Positions 35,594 to 44,575 of a DNA stretch of 64,000 nt are shown piece by piece. Made by a program: the position numbers and the translations under genes. Source of the stretch: Inediibacterium massiliense. Its GTDB lineage: Bacteria; Bacillota; Clostridia; Peptostreptococcales; Thermotaleaceae. The DNA lies in contig NZ_LN876586.1 in the NCBI RefSeq assembly GCF_001282725.1, positions 831,009-895,008 on the forward strand, read 5' to 3'. Every line of letters begins with the position of its first letter. Position 1 is the stretch's first letter. Below the pieces are notes generated by a model. The model was not told where the DNA came from and did no database searches. It was given only the letters and a program-made list of their open reading frames with translations.

Positions 35594-36277
35594 ATGAAGA
35601 AGATTTTTATTACTACTCCAGAGAATATAGAAATAGAATATAGACTAGCAGGAGTAGGGAGTAGAATAGTTGCAGGGTTTTTAGATTATTTGATTCAAGG
35701 AATTTTATATTTTATAATTTTTATGATTTTTTTACAAACAAATTATAAAATTGATTTTAAATCTCAAAATTCTTATTATATTGCCATTATTATGCTGATC
35801 CTTGCATTTATTAATTATGGATATTTTACTGTATCAGAAATGGTTATGGATGGAAGAACTTTAGGAAAAAAAGTATTAGGATTAAGAGCCATTAGAAAAA
35901 ACGGACAGCCTATGGATATTAAACATTCTCTTGTTAGAAATTTATTAAAGATATTTGTAGACAATTATATGATAGGAATTATTATGATGTTTTTTAGAAA
36001 AGATGAATCAAGGATAGGAGATATTTTATCATCTACTATGGTCATAGAAGAAGAAAAAGAAAAGCTATATCTTATGAATTTGATTCCAGAGAATATAAAA
36101 AATAAGTTGGATAAAAAAGATGAAGAATTACTTATGATTTACTTACAAGAAAAAGATGAAGTATGGATTGATGAAAAAAAATTAGAAGATAGGATACTCA
36201 ATTATTTTAAAAATAAATATGATGCTGTAGATGAAGAAGTTATTTTATTTATAGAAAAAGAGATTAGAACAATTTAA
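35594..36277 (+). CDS. RDD-family membrane protein
   Basis: About 227 residues. The RDD signature is near the start: GVGSRIVAGFLDYLIQGILY with Arg and Asp residues in the first helix. The second part contains MDGRTLGKKVLGLRAIRKNG, again typical. A cytoplasmic tail of about 85 residues follows. RDD proteins are small membrane proteins of uncertain, perhaps transport, function and often sit beside SpoIIM/DUF95 genes. Divergent from the SpoIIM-like gene. I chose the ATG at 35594 with AGGAGG upstream. Confidence 0.87.
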   Translation: MKKIFITTPENIEIEYRLAGVGSRIVAGFLDYLIQGILYFIIFMIFLQTNYKIDFKSQNSYYIAIIMLILAFINYGYFTVSEMVMDGRTLGKKVLGLRAIRKNGQPMDIKHSLVRNLLKIFVDNYMIGIIMMFFRKDESRIGDILSSTMVIEEEKEKLYLMNLIPENIKNKLDKKDEELLMIYLQEKDEVWIDEKKLEDRILNYFKNKYDAVDEEVILFIEKEIRTI

Positions 36278-36313
36278 CATATATTTGTATATTAGTTTTT
36301 TAGGAGGATCAAT

Positions 36314-36595
36314 ATGAAAAAAGTATTACTTCTGATCTTAATCATTATCAATATTCCTGTATATAAGTATTTATTTCATTTATTTTTTGAAAACATGAAT
36401 GAGTTTAGGAATTGTATAAGATATGTTCTTACTCCTAATATTATTTCTTTGATAAGAGGGGAATATTGGAAGGATGTATGTAGAGAAAATCAATTAAGTC
36501 TCTATATCATTTGTTGTATTGTAATTGTAGCTTGTGAATATTTTTTATTGATCATATTAGCAAAAGAAGGAAATTGGAATATTGTGTTGAATTGA
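36314..36595 (+). CDS. Small membrane protein, unknown
   Basis: 93 residues with a membrane helix at each end (VLLLILIIINIPVYKYLFHL and LYIICCIVIVACEYFLLIIL) and a short loop between them. A GGAGG site is present. It lies between the RDD gene and the 36634 gene in the same direction with short gaps, so it probably belongs to the same operon. No family is recognised. Confidence 0.65.
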   Translation: MKKVLLLILIIINIPVYKYLFHLFFENMNEFRNCIRYVLTPNIISLIRGEYWKDVCRENQLSLYIICCIVIVACEYFLLIILAKEGNWNIVLN

Positions 36596-36633
36596 ATCAT
36601 ATAAAAATGACAATAAAAAGGAGATGAAATGAT

Positions 36634-37035
36634 TTGATTGAGACTCATTCTAATAAGAAGCTATCCAATATACATAAATATATGATCATAGGAATAGGAA
36701 TACTATTTATTGGATCTGCCCTATATGATGGAGAATATCTAAAAATATTATTTGGGCTTGTTTTAATTTATGCTTCTTTTTTTGAAAAAAGTATTTTTAT
36801 TGAAGAGGATGGATTATTGATTCAAATTAAAAAACTAGGAAAAGAGAGTGAAAGAAGGATAAAGTTTACAGAAATGAGTGAAATAAATATACATAGAAAA
36901 AATGATAAGGCAATGATTTTTTTTATTAAAGAAAATATAGGACATAAAGTAATTATAGATTTGTCCAATCTAGAAGAAACAATAAAACTTGCAAAAAAAC
37001 AAAATAAAAAGATACAAGTGGATTATTTGTCATAG
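36634..37035 (+). CDS. Small membrane protein with PH-like domain
   Basis: 133 residues. Two short hydrophobic segments (MIIGIGILFIGSALY and ILFGLVLIYASFF) precede a beta-rich domain (SIFIEEDGLLIQIKKLGKES), the pattern of bacterial PH-like/DUF5673-type proteins. The start is TTG at 36634, with AAAAGGAG upstream. Likely the last gene of the RDD operon. A weak hairpin follows at 37033-37058. Confidence 0.6.
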   Translation: MIETHSNKKLSNIHKYMIIGIGILFIGSALYDGEYLKILFGLVLIYASFFEKSIFIEEDGLLIQIKKLGKESERRIKFTEMSEINIHRKNDKAMIFFIKENIGHKVIIDLSNLEETIKLAKKQNKKIQVDYLS

Positions 37036-37068
37036 TCTGCATCTTAAGATGGAGACTATTTATTTTAA
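37033..37068 (+). terminator. Weak terminator
   Basis: ATAGTCTGCATCTT pairs with AAGATGGAGACTAT with one mismatch, followed by TTTATTTTA. Confidence 0.5.
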
Positions 37069-37169
37069 ATAAATTATTGGAAATTTCAAAATAAAAGAGG
37101 TAATTCGGAAAATTTATTGAATATATATGATTAAGTGAAATATTATAAGAACATAAGGGGGAATTTGGG

Positions 37170-37415
37170 ATGTCCAATCTTTATTACTGCAAAGAATGCA
37201 GAAAAATTGAAAAGAATGATTTAAAGTGTGGTTGTTGTAGTAGTGAAAATATGATGCCTTTGAAAGTAGGAGCCCCTGTAAATGTAATAGGTACAAAACA
37301 AAAGGGAAGAGTACTTAAAATGCAAGAGGATCAAGTAAGTTTATTAATTGTAAATGAATTAAATCAAAAAATGATTAAAGATCATCTGTATAATGAACTT
37401 CAAAAAATTTTATAA
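37170..37415 (+). CDS. Small zinc-ribbon protein
   Basis: 81 residues. The N-terminus is a zinc ribbon: CKEC near residue 8, then CGCC near 20. A small beta-domain follows (GAPVNVIGTKQKGRVLKMQE). Such proteins are probably nucleic acid-binding or regulatory; no named family is recognised. The ATG has AAGGGGG upstream. A terminator follows at once, so it is a single-gene unit. Confidence 0.65.
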   Translation: MSNLYYCKECRKIEKNDLKCGCCSSENMMPLKVGAPVNVIGTKQKGRVLKMQEDQVSLLIVNELNQKMIKDHLYNELQKIL

Positions 37416-37420
37416 TTTCC

Positions 37421-37449
37421 AAAAGCCAGAGAACATACTCTGGCTTTTT
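37421..37449 (+). terminator. Terminator of the zinc-ribbon gene
   Basis: AAAAGCCAGAG pairs with CTCTGGCTTTT and is followed by TTAAT. Confidence 0.8.
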
Positions 37450-37498
37450 AATCTTTTAGAAAATTATATAAATGAAATGAAAGAATTGCCCTTAGGCT

Positions 37499-37532
37499 AT
37501 GAGTAATTCTGAAAGGAATATGAGAATTTTTT
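37499..37532 (+). repeat. Second copy of the ATGAG-AATTCT element
   Basis: 34 bases, matching 12133-12166 at 29 positions. It reads MSNSERNMRIF followed by TGA. It lies in a 150-base non-coding stretch between the zinc-ribbon terminator and the small gene at 37600. Confidence 0.6.
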
Positions 37533-37599
37533 GAAATTCAATTAGGAATGAAGTCATGATACAACCCTTCTTTAGAATATTTATAAAAAAAGGGGGAGT

Positions 37600-37764
37600 A
37601 TGATGAAAATCATTTTAAATAAAAATGAAGATGAGGAGAAAACAGAGTTAGCAATGCTTTTGACAAAAATGTTTATGAATCAGATAGAATACAAAGATAT
37701 GAATCAAGAGATGGTATACAATAAAATCCTTAAAAAATTAAAAGAGAAAAAATATTTATCTTAA
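37600..37764 (+). CDS. Small charged protein, 54 residues
   Basis: Too short for most gene calls but well supported. GGGGGAG precedes a double ATG (37600 and 37603), the frame is Lys/Glu-rich (MMKIILNKNEDEEKTELAML, then VYNKILKKLKEKKYLS) and a terminator hairpin follows directly. It has no membrane segment or cysteines. The function is unknown. Confidence 0.55.
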   Translation: MMKIILNKNEDEEKTELAMLLTKMFMNQIEYKDMNQEMVYNKILKKLKEKKYLS

Positions 37765-37797
37765 AAGAAGTAAATTTATTTTTGCTTCTTTTTTATT
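37763..37797 (+). terminator. Terminator after the 37600 gene
   Basis: AAAAGAAGTAAA pairs with the TTTGCTTCTTTT region (one G-T pair), followed by TTAT. Confidence 0.65.
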
Positions 37798-37897
37798 TCG
37801 TTTCAATATATTATTATTGTTTTTCGATAAAAATATATTGAAAAACATTTCTTAACATGATAATATAATATTGAAAAATATAAGGGAGGTTGTTTAT

Positions 37898-38392
37898 GTG
37901 AAATATTATGGAAAAAGTTCTTTAGCAAGTTATTTAAAAATAATGCTTAACATTTTAATGATTATTGGTGTTTTCATATTTGTTTATCTTGTAAAAAATA
38001 TGATTACTTCTAATGATTTGAATCTAAATATGTTTCAAAAAAGTTTTATATTTATTTTATTTATATCTGGAAGTATTTCTTTGATGATGATTCTTTTTCA
38101 TTTAAGAAAGATCGTACATTCTTTAATAGATGTAAATCCTTTTATTATGGAAAATGCAATTCGATTAAAATACATATCTATAGAATGCTTTATTATTACA
38201 ACTTGTTATTTGTTGAATTTTTTTATTAGTCCAAAGTATACAGAATTTAATTTGATTACCATTGATATAAAAGGAGTACATACAGATATGGAATTTTTTA
38301 TTTTTTTCTTTGCAGGATGTTTTTTATTGATTTTATCTAAAGTTTTTCAACAAGCGGTAGAGGTAAAAGAAGAAAATGATTTTACTATTTAA
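37898..38392 (+). CDS. DUF2975-domain membrane protein
   Basis: About 164 residues with four membrane helices, as in DUF2975 proteins (B. subtilis YoaS type). It contains DVNPFIMENAIRLKYISIEC, the typical NPF motif followed by a basic turn. I chose the GTG at 37898, which has GGGAGG upstream; a TTG at 37871 is less likely. It is followed 9 bases later by an XRE regulator, the standard pairing of this family. Confidence 0.85.
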   Translation: MKYYGKSSLASYLKIMLNILMIIGVFIFVYLVKNMITSNDLNLNMFQKSFIFILFISGSISLMMILFHLRKIVHSLIDVNPFIMENAIRLKYISIECFIITTCYLLNFFISPKYTEFNLITIDIKGVHTDMEFFIFFFAGCFLLILSKVFQQAVEVKEENDFTI

Positions 38393-38404
38393 AGGAGGAG
38401 CATG

Positions 38405-38611
38405 ATGAGTATTATTGTAAATTTAGATGTTGTGATGGCAAAGAGAAAAATTTCTTTATCTGAGCTAGCAGAAAGAGTGGGAATTACCAATGCCAATTTA
38501 TCTATACTCAAAAATAATAAAGCTAAGGCTATTCGATTTACTACTTTAGAGGCTATATGTAAAGAATTAGATTGTCAGCCTGGGGATTTATTAGAATATG
38601 TAAAAGAGTAG
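38405..38611 (+). CDS. Cro/CI-type small HTH regulator (YozG-like)
   Basis: 68 residues consisting of one helix-turn-helix: MAKRKISLSELAERVGITNA followed by LSILKNNKAKAIRFTTLEAI and CKELDCQPGDLLEYVKE. These regulators are nearly always beside DUF2975 proteins and are thought to control the local operon, perhaps with the membrane partner. The ATG at 38405 has AGGAGG at good spacing; an ATG at 38402 is also possible. Confidence 0.9.
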   Translation: MSIIVNLDVVMAKRKISLSELAERVGITNANLSILKNNKAKAIRFTTLEAICKELDCQPGDLLEYVKE

Positions 38612-38623
38612 AGGAGGGATATT

Positions 38624-40150
38624 GTGGATCATAAAATGACTTTCATAGAAAAAAGGTTATATATGGAATCGAAAAAAGAAGAATGTAGACAAGAAAAAAT
38701 AAGCATGGATCAAGAAAAGAGTATCAATGAGAAATTAAGATTAATCTGTACAGCTTTTATGATGGCTATATTGTCTAGATATTTTTTTAGTGGAGAAGCA
38801 TTTGGGATTTCTGTATTTCTTTTTAGTATGTGTATGATGGGAATGAGTATATGGGCTTTATCTAAAAAGGTGGATATAAAAAATACCTTTAGTTATGTTT
38901 TTGTTATAGCTGCTATCTTGTTATCTATGAGTTTTTCTATATTTAATAATGAAGTATTAAGAGGGATGAATATTATTGTAATACCACTATTGATTACAAC
39001 TTATATATATATGATTAACTATGGGTATAAAGAGATTTCAATAGATTTTTTTGAAAAAATATTATATAGAATATCTAAAGAATCTTGTGGTGCTATCAAT
39101 CGATTTTTTCCTTTTACAAAAGAAATTTTGTATTCTAAAAAATTTTCTAAAATGAATTCTAATCAAAGAAATATATTACATGGACTGGTCATTGCAGTTC
39201 CTCTTTTATTGGTGATCATAGGGCTTTTAGCATCGGCAGATATGGTATTTGCTTATTATATAGAAAATATGTGGAAAATATTAGGTAAGTTTAATATATG
39301 GAATGGTATAAGGCATATGATATGGGTTATGATCATAACGCTATATTTATTTGGATTTTTGTGGAGTTTTCAGTATAAAGAAACGTTAAAAGAACAAAAA
39401 AAGAAAGAGGAAATGATTGCATGGGAACCAGTTACTATTATAACAGTAATTTTTGCGATTTGTATTATATATGGGCTGTTTAGTATGATCCAATTTTCTT
39501 ATTTGTATGGAGGGCATACTCCGAAAGGACTTAGTTATTCAGCTTACGCAAGAAAAGGATTTTTTGAGCTGATTTATGTTACATTGCTTAATTTTTTAAT
39601 ATTGATATTTAGTATGAAATTTAATAAAAAAGGAAGTCAAAAACTTAATAAAGTATTAAATACATCTTATACTTTATTGATTGCATTTACTTTTAATATG
39701 CTTTTTTCTGCTAGCTATAAAATGTTTTTATATGAAAAGGAATTTGGATTTACAAGACTTAGGATTTTTGTACAAGCATTTATGATTTTTTTAGGAATTC
39801 TTTTTTTTGTTGTTTTCATTGGAATATGGGTTCAAAGGGTACCTATTTTTAAAACAGGAGTGATTGCAGTTTTAAGCGTTTATATTCTTCTAAATTACAT
39901 AAACGTAGATAAAATAGTGGCTAAGTATAATATTGAAAGATATGAAAATAAACACAAAATTGATATGAATTATTTAAAGAGTTTGTCTTATGATGCCACA
40001 GAAGAAATACTAAGATTATATGATGTAGGAGATGAAGAGATAAAAAAAGAAGTAAGAGAATATGAAAAAAAGATCGTAAAAGAAGTAAAAGATTCTTATG
40101 ATTGTTGGTATGAATATAATTATTATAAAAGTAAAATAGTAAATGAATAG
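38624..40150 (+). CDS. DUF4153/DUF4173-type membrane protein
   Basis: 508 residues with about 12 membrane segments. The C-terminal third contains GLSYSAYARKGFFELIYVTL and YTLLIAFTFNMLFSASYKMF, then YEKEFGFTRLRIFVQAF, the hallmark of DUF4173 proteins. The start is a GTG with GGAGG upstream. It forms a three-gene cassette with the DUF2975 and XRE genes. The function of the family is unknown. A terminator follows. Confidence 0.82.
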   Translation: MDHKMTFIEKRLYMESKKEECRQEKISMDQEKSINEKLRLICTAFMMAILSRYFFSGEAFGISVFLFSMCMMGMSIWALSKKVDIKNTFSYVFVIAAILLSMSFSIFNNEVLRGMNIIVIPLLITTYIYMINYGYKEISIDFFEKILYRISKESCGAINRFFPFTKEILYSKKFSKMNSNQRNILHGLVIAVPLLLVIIGLLASADMVFAYYIENMWKILGKFNIWNGIRHMIWVMIITLYLFGFLWSFQYKETLKEQKKKEEMIAWEPVTIITVIFAICIIYGLFSMIQFSYLYGGHTPKGLSYSAYARKGFFELIYVTLLNFLILIFSMKFNKKGSQKLNKVLNTSYTLLIAFTFNMLFSASYKMFLYEKEFGFTRLRIFVQAFMIFLGILFFVVFIGIWVQRVPIFKTGVIAVLSVYILLNYINVDKIVAKYNIERYENKHKIDMNYLKSLSYDATEEILRLYDVGDEEIKKEVREYEKKIVKEVKDSYDCWYEYNYYKSKIVNE

Positions 40151-40182
40151 CTAAAAGGAGTAGAGAAGTCTACTCCTTTTTC
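40151..40182 (+). terminator. Terminator of the DUF2975-XRE-DUF4173 cassette
   Basis: AAAAGGAGTAGA pairs with TCTACTCCTTTT, followed by TC and further T. Confidence 0.8.
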
Positions 40183-40373
40183 TGTTAATAAATAACGAGT
40201 TATGTATAGTTGGCAGATGGGACAGTATATGACTCATAAAAATGGATAGATAAGGGGTAGATCTTTACCTGATACATATTTAGAAAGATTATATGTAAAT
40301 TGAAGAGATGTATAGAAATTGGTAAACTATACATTACATTACTTTTATTTCTATATAATCAAGGGGGACTTTC

Positions 40374-42584
40374 ATGAAATTAAAAAAGATGATATGTATT
40401 ATTTTTTGTATACTATATGCTTTTATATTTACTGCATGCTATAGTAATGAAAATAATCATAAGAAAGAAGATCATAAGGCTTATGATTACAATCAACAAG
40501 GGATGAAGCTTATGGAAGAGGGGAAAGCAAAGGAAGCTATTGAATATTTCAATAAATCTCTAAATAGTCTTAGTTGGTATGAAGAGGATTTTGGAAAGCT
40601 TTCTACAACTTTAGAAAAATCCAAAGACTTATTTGATTCTCCATTAAATAATTTAAGTTGGGCTTATAACGAATTAAAAGAATATGAGAAAAGTTTAGAA
40701 TATATTAATTTAGCTCTTAAAGCTTTGCCGAATAGTGAGGAAGAATATATTAATAAAGGAAATGCATTGTTTGGACTTAATCAATATGAAGAAGCATTGA
40801 AAAGTTATAAAGAAGCATTAAAAAAGAATTCTAATAGCAAATATGCATACTATGGAATAGGAGAAATAGATTTTGAGAAAAAAAAATATAAAGAGGCTCT
40901 AAAATCATTTAATAAGTATCTTGAACATGAGAATACAGATATAGATGCAGCTAGATATAAAGTTTATTGTCTTTTGAATTTAGAACAAAAGAATGAAGCT
41001 TTAAATTATGCAAATGAATGGATTAAAGGAAATAAAGAGGATTATAAATCTTATGAGTTAAAAGAAATTGTATTGCAATGGGTTGGAGAATATGAGGAGA
41101 TTAAAAATTTTTATGAACAAAATGCGAAGAAGTTTTCTAAGAATTTAAGTGCACAAATGAAGTTAGGACGATTTTATTATGATGCCCAACAATATAATAG
41201 ATCTTTAGAATATTTTTTAAATCTTTTGAATAGGTATCCTGAGCATATAGATGTATACATATGGGTAATGGATAATTATAGTGCTTTAGGAAAATATGAT
41301 AAAGCTTTAGAATATAGTAATAAAGCTTTAAAAATAGATGATCAATCGGATGTTTTATATAATGAAATTGGAAATATATACATAGATCAAACAAAGTATA
41401 TGGAATCTATTCAATATTTTGATCAAGCCATGAAAAAAAACAAAAATAATCAAGATGCATATATAAATAAATTATATGCACTCTATACTGGGAAAAGATA
41501 TTCAAAATGTATTTCGTTTGGAAGACGGGCAGAGTCTAAATTTAGATATGTCTATAATATTCCTTGGTTTATAGGTGAATCTTATTTAGAATTAGGTCAG
41601 TATAAAGAAGCTATTGAAGAATATAAAAAATCCCTAAAGTTAAAACCCAAAAATGATGAAGTGTTATCTAAAATTGCATATGCTTATTTATTACTAGAAG
41701 ATTATAAAAGTAGTAAAGAATATGTCAATAAAAGTTTAAATATCAATTCAGAAAATTATACGGCGTTATATGTAAAGGAGGCTTTAAAGGAAAAAGAAGT
41801 ATCTCTTGGCATGCAGATAAAAGAATTCTTTGATGATCAGTACTTATATAAGGATTCATTACAAAGTGTAAATCATAATATATTAACAAAATTAGATCAA
41901 AAGAATATTTCAGGAAAAGAAATATCTCAAGTCATATCCAAAGCAAAACTACAAGATGATCCATTTACATTTGTAATATATGGGAAAGATTATGATGCTT
42001 TGATGAAAACAAGGGATATGGATATAGAATACAAAAAATATAATAAAGATGTATATTATTTGAGAATTAAAAATTTTAGTATGAATACAGGAAATAAAGT
42101 TATAGAAATTTTAGATAATATAGAAGACACAAAAGATAAGAATTTGATTATAGACTTAAGAGAAAATTATGGTGGAGATACAAAGAGTGCCAACAATATT
42201 TTAGATGCATTATTGCCAGAATGTGTAACAAGTACTTTAATTTATAGAGATGGCTATACTTATAATTATTATTCAGATGCATCACAAATTCTGTTTAAAA
42301 AAATATATATTTTTGTAGATGAAAACTCTGCTAGTGCATCAGAATTATTAACATTAGGACTTAAAACATATTTAAAAAATGTAATTGTTGTAGGAAGGAA
42401 TACCTTTGGAAAAGGGGTAGGACAACATGTTTTTGAAGATAAAAAAAATAAAATCATGTTTTTTGCTGTAAGTCATTATTGGAATGTAAGACAAAAAAAT
42501 ATTATGAATCAGTATATTACTCCAGATATTTATGTAAAAGAAAAAGATATAAAGGATTTTTTAAGAGGGGCAAAAATAAACTAA
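40374..42584 (+). CDS. TPR-repeat lipoprotein with C-terminal S41 peptidase domain
   Basis: 736 residues. A lipoprotein signal ends at FTAC (Cys near residue 22), so the protein is anchored outside the membrane. About ten tetratricopeptide repeats follow, for example YDYNQQGMKLMEEGKAKEAI and YLELGQYKEAIEEYKKSLKL. The C-terminal about 180 residues form an S41 (tail-specific/CtpA-like) domain: LIIDLRENYGGDTKSANNIL, the catalytic serine in ENSASASELLTLGL near residue 652 and the lysine in RNTFGKGVGQHVF. There is no PDZ domain. The fusion suggests a surface protease with a TPR docking platform. It is a single-gene unit. Confidence 0.85.
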   Translation: MKLKKMICIIFCILYAFIFTACYSNENNHKKEDHKAYDYNQQGMKLMEEGKAKEAIEYFNKSLNSLSWYEEDFGKLSTTLEKSKDLFDSPLNNLSWAYNELKEYEKSLEYINLALKALPNSEEEYINKGNALFGLNQYEEALKSYKEALKKNSNSKYAYYGIGEIDFEKKKYKEALKSFNKYLEHENTDIDAARYKVYCLLNLEQKNEALNYANEWIKGNKEDYKSYELKEIVLQWVGEYEEIKNFYEQNAKKFSKNLSAQMKLGRFYYDAQQYNRSLEYFLNLLNRYPEHIDVYIWVMDNYSALGKYDKALEYSNKALKIDDQSDVLYNEIGNIYIDQTKYMESIQYFDQAMKKNKNNQDAYINKLYALYTGKRYSKCISFGRRAESKFRYVYNIPWFIGESYLELGQYKEAIEEYKKSLKLKPKNDEVLSKIAYAYLLLEDYKSSKEYVNKSLNINSENYTALYVKEALKEKEVSLGMQIKEFFDDQYLYKDSLQSVNHNILTKLDQKNISGKEISQVISKAKLQDDPFTFVIYGKDYDALMKTRDMDIEYKKYNKDVYYLRIKNFSMNTGNKVIEILDNIEDTKDKNLIIDLRENYGGDTKSANNILDALLPECVTSTLIYRDGYTYNYYSDASQILFKKIYIFVDENSASASELLTLGLKTYLKNVIVVGRNTFGKGVGQHVFEDKKNKIMFFAVSHYWNVRQKNIMNQYITPDIYVKEKDIKDFLRGAKIN

Positions 42585-42696
42585 GATAAATCTTTTTTGA
42601 ATAAATGTGTTAAATCTGGTAGAATTTACGGTGAAGGTTCGTCCAATATATGATTGATACAATATACCTTTTGAATATGTTTAAGGGGGAGAGGTT

Positions 42697-43938
42697 ATGA
42701 ATAAGATTGCATTTATAGGTGGCTTGCTCATAGATGGAAATGGAGAAAAGCCTATAAAAGATTCATTAGTTTTAATTGAGGATAAAAGAATTCAATATGC
42801 AGGACCTATGATAGATATGGATGATGAATATAAAAAAATAGATATTACTGAAAAAACTATTATGCCAGGACTTATTGATACCCATCTTCATTTTAGTGGG
42901 AATAGAACAGATGATGATACAGAATGGGTATTAGAGCCTGTAATACAAAAGACTATTGTTGCTGTAGCTCAGGCGTATGAAGCATTAGAACATGGCCTGA
43001 CCTCTGTAGGTGAAATATCTAGATCTGGGATACATATTCGAAATATGATAGAAGAGGGAATTATAAAAGGACCTCGTGTAGTTGCAACAGGACTTGGATT
43101 TTGTAGAACATCAGGTCATGGGGATTCTCATAAGTTACCATTAGAGTATAATAATGATTCTCATCCTTGGGCAGAAAGAGTAGATGGTCCTTGGGATTTA
43201 AGAAAAGCAATAAGAAAAAGATTGCGTGAAAATCCTGATGCCATTAAAATTTGGTCAACAGGTGGAGGAATATGGAGACATGATAAAAAAGCGGACTCTC
43301 ATTATTGCATGGAGGAAATTCAAGCAGTTGTAGATGAGTGCAATATGGTTTCACTTCCTGTATGGTCTCACGCAGAAGGATATGAAGGAGCATTAAATTC
43401 TTGTAAGGCAGGAGTATCTGCTATTATTCATGGACAAGAATTAAATGAAGAATGCTTAGAAATTATGAAAGAAAAAGATATTACATTTTGTCCAACTTTG
43501 CAATTTTTTTATGAATGGTTTCGTGTGTATGAACCACCTTATAGACCTATTCATGATCAATATCCTGGTGAAACTACAGCAGAAAAGGAATTAAATCGCA
43601 TTATTAGTAATTTACAAAATGCAAAAGAAAAAGGAATACGAATTACAGTAGGATCAGATTCTTTTTGTAGCAGCTTAACTCCTTATGGGAAATATGCTAT
43701 TACAGAAATGTATGCTTTGCATAAAGCAGGATTTACAGAGATGGAAACCATTGTTGCTGCTACAAAAAATGGTGCTCAGATGCTTAAAATAGATGACATA
43801 ACAGGAACTTTAGAAAAAGGAAAATTTGCAGATTTATTAGTTCTAACAGAAAATCCATTAGAAGAGATCCATCATATTTGTACTGAAAAGATGGAAGTGA
43901 TTATGAAAGAAGGTCAATTTGTAAAAAAACATATATAA
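42697..43938 (+). CDS. Amidohydrolase (metal-dependent hydrolase)
   Basis: 413 residues. An amidohydrolase with composite fold: TIMPGLIDTHLHFSG supplies the HxH zinc ligands near residue 62. Further metal ligands are probable in WSHAEGYEGA, IIHGQEL and the Asp in TVGSDSFCSS. The C-terminal GTLEKGKFADLLVLTENPLE is common to imidazolonepropionase-like and prolidase-type (Xaa-Pro, Sgx) hydrolases. The substrate is unknown. A GGGGGAG site precedes the ATG. The small Fe-S membrane protein gene follows. Confidence 0.85.
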   Translation: MNKIAFIGGLLIDGNGEKPIKDSLVLIEDKRIQYAGPMIDMDDEYKKIDITEKTIMPGLIDTHLHFSGNRTDDDTEWVLEPVIQKTIVAVAQAYEALEHGLTSVGEISRSGIHIRNMIEEGIIKGPRVVATGLGFCRTSGHGDSHKLPLEYNNDSHPWAERVDGPWDLRKAIRKRLRENPDAIKIWSTGGGIWRHDKKADSHYCMEEIQAVVDECNMVSLPVWSHAEGYEGALNSCKAGVSAIIHGQELNEECLEIMKEKDITFCPTLQFFYEWFRVYEPPYRPIHDQYPGETTAEKELNRIISNLQNAKEKGIRITVGSDSFCSSLTPYGKYAITEMYALHKAGFTEMETIVAATKNGAQMLKIDDITGTLEKGKFADLLVLTENPLEEIHHICTEKMEVIMKEGQFVKKHI

Positions 43939-44016
43939 ATATGGAAAGTTTTACTGCTTTTATTTATGGGAATAAATCCATTATCTATGCCATATGAAAT
44001 AAGAGGAGATGATATT

Positions 44017-44487
44017 ATGAATCCATTCTTAAATATATGGCATAGATTTTCTTTTATATTGTTAGTAGTTCTTATTTTAGGAGGAATAATAAATAGGTAT
44101 ATTTCATTAGGGGCTGTATTTTGTATGATTATACCAATTTTATCTTCTGCTACTGTAGGCAGTAGATTATGGTGTAGAAAAATTTGCCCTAGAGGGAGTT
44201 TGTATGAAAGAATAGCTCCTATTAGTAGAAAAAGGCCAGTGCCAAAAGTTTTTTATTCTATATATTTTAGAGGTTTTATTGTTTTGCTATTTATTATTTT
44301 GTTTATAAAAGGAATCATAAGGTGTCAGTTTAATTTTACAAAAGTAGGAAGTTTATTTTATTGGATGGTAACCGGTACCACAGCTATAGGAACTTTTTTA
44401 TCTTTTTTATTCTATCCAAGAACTTGGTGTGTATTTTGTCCTATAGGAAGTATATCTTCTTTTATTATTTTTTTGAAAAAAAAGTAA
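44017..44487 (+). CDS. Small membrane protein with 4Fe-4S-type cysteines (NapH-like)
   Basis: 156 residues, about four membrane helices. Two cysteine-containing segments, SRLWCRKICPRGSLYERIAP near residue 50 and PRTWCVFCPIGSISSF near the C-terminus, resemble the CxxxCP motifs of NapH/RnfB-associated polyferredoxin membrane proteins, but a full ferredoxin domain is absent. I chose the ATG at 44017 with AGAGGAG upstream; the open frame extends to 43966. A role in electron transfer across the membrane is an inference. Confidence 0.7.
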   Translation: MNPFLNIWHRFSFILLVVLILGGIINRYISLGAVFCMIIPILSSATVGSRLWCRKICPRGSLYERIAPISRKRPVPKVFYSIYFRGFIVLLFIILFIKGIIRCQFNFTKVGSLFYWMVTGTTAIGTFLSFLFYPRTWCVFCPIGSISSFIIFLKKK

Positions 44488-44488
44488 T

Positions 44489-44522
44489 AAAAATCAGGTT
44501 GTTTTTATACCTGATTTTTTCT
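44489..44522 (+). terminator. Terminator after the Fe-S membrane protein gene
   Basis: AAAATCAGGT pairs with ACCTGATTTT, followed by TTCT. Confidence 0.8.
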
Positions 44523-44575
44523 ATTCTATAAAATAGGGTATAATAAAATAAGGAATTTTTGAGAGGAGGATGATG

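Noticed and set aside
40374-42584. The TPR-S41 gene considered as two genes
   Set aside because: The frame is continuous with no internal ribosome site or stop between the TPR part and the peptidase part.
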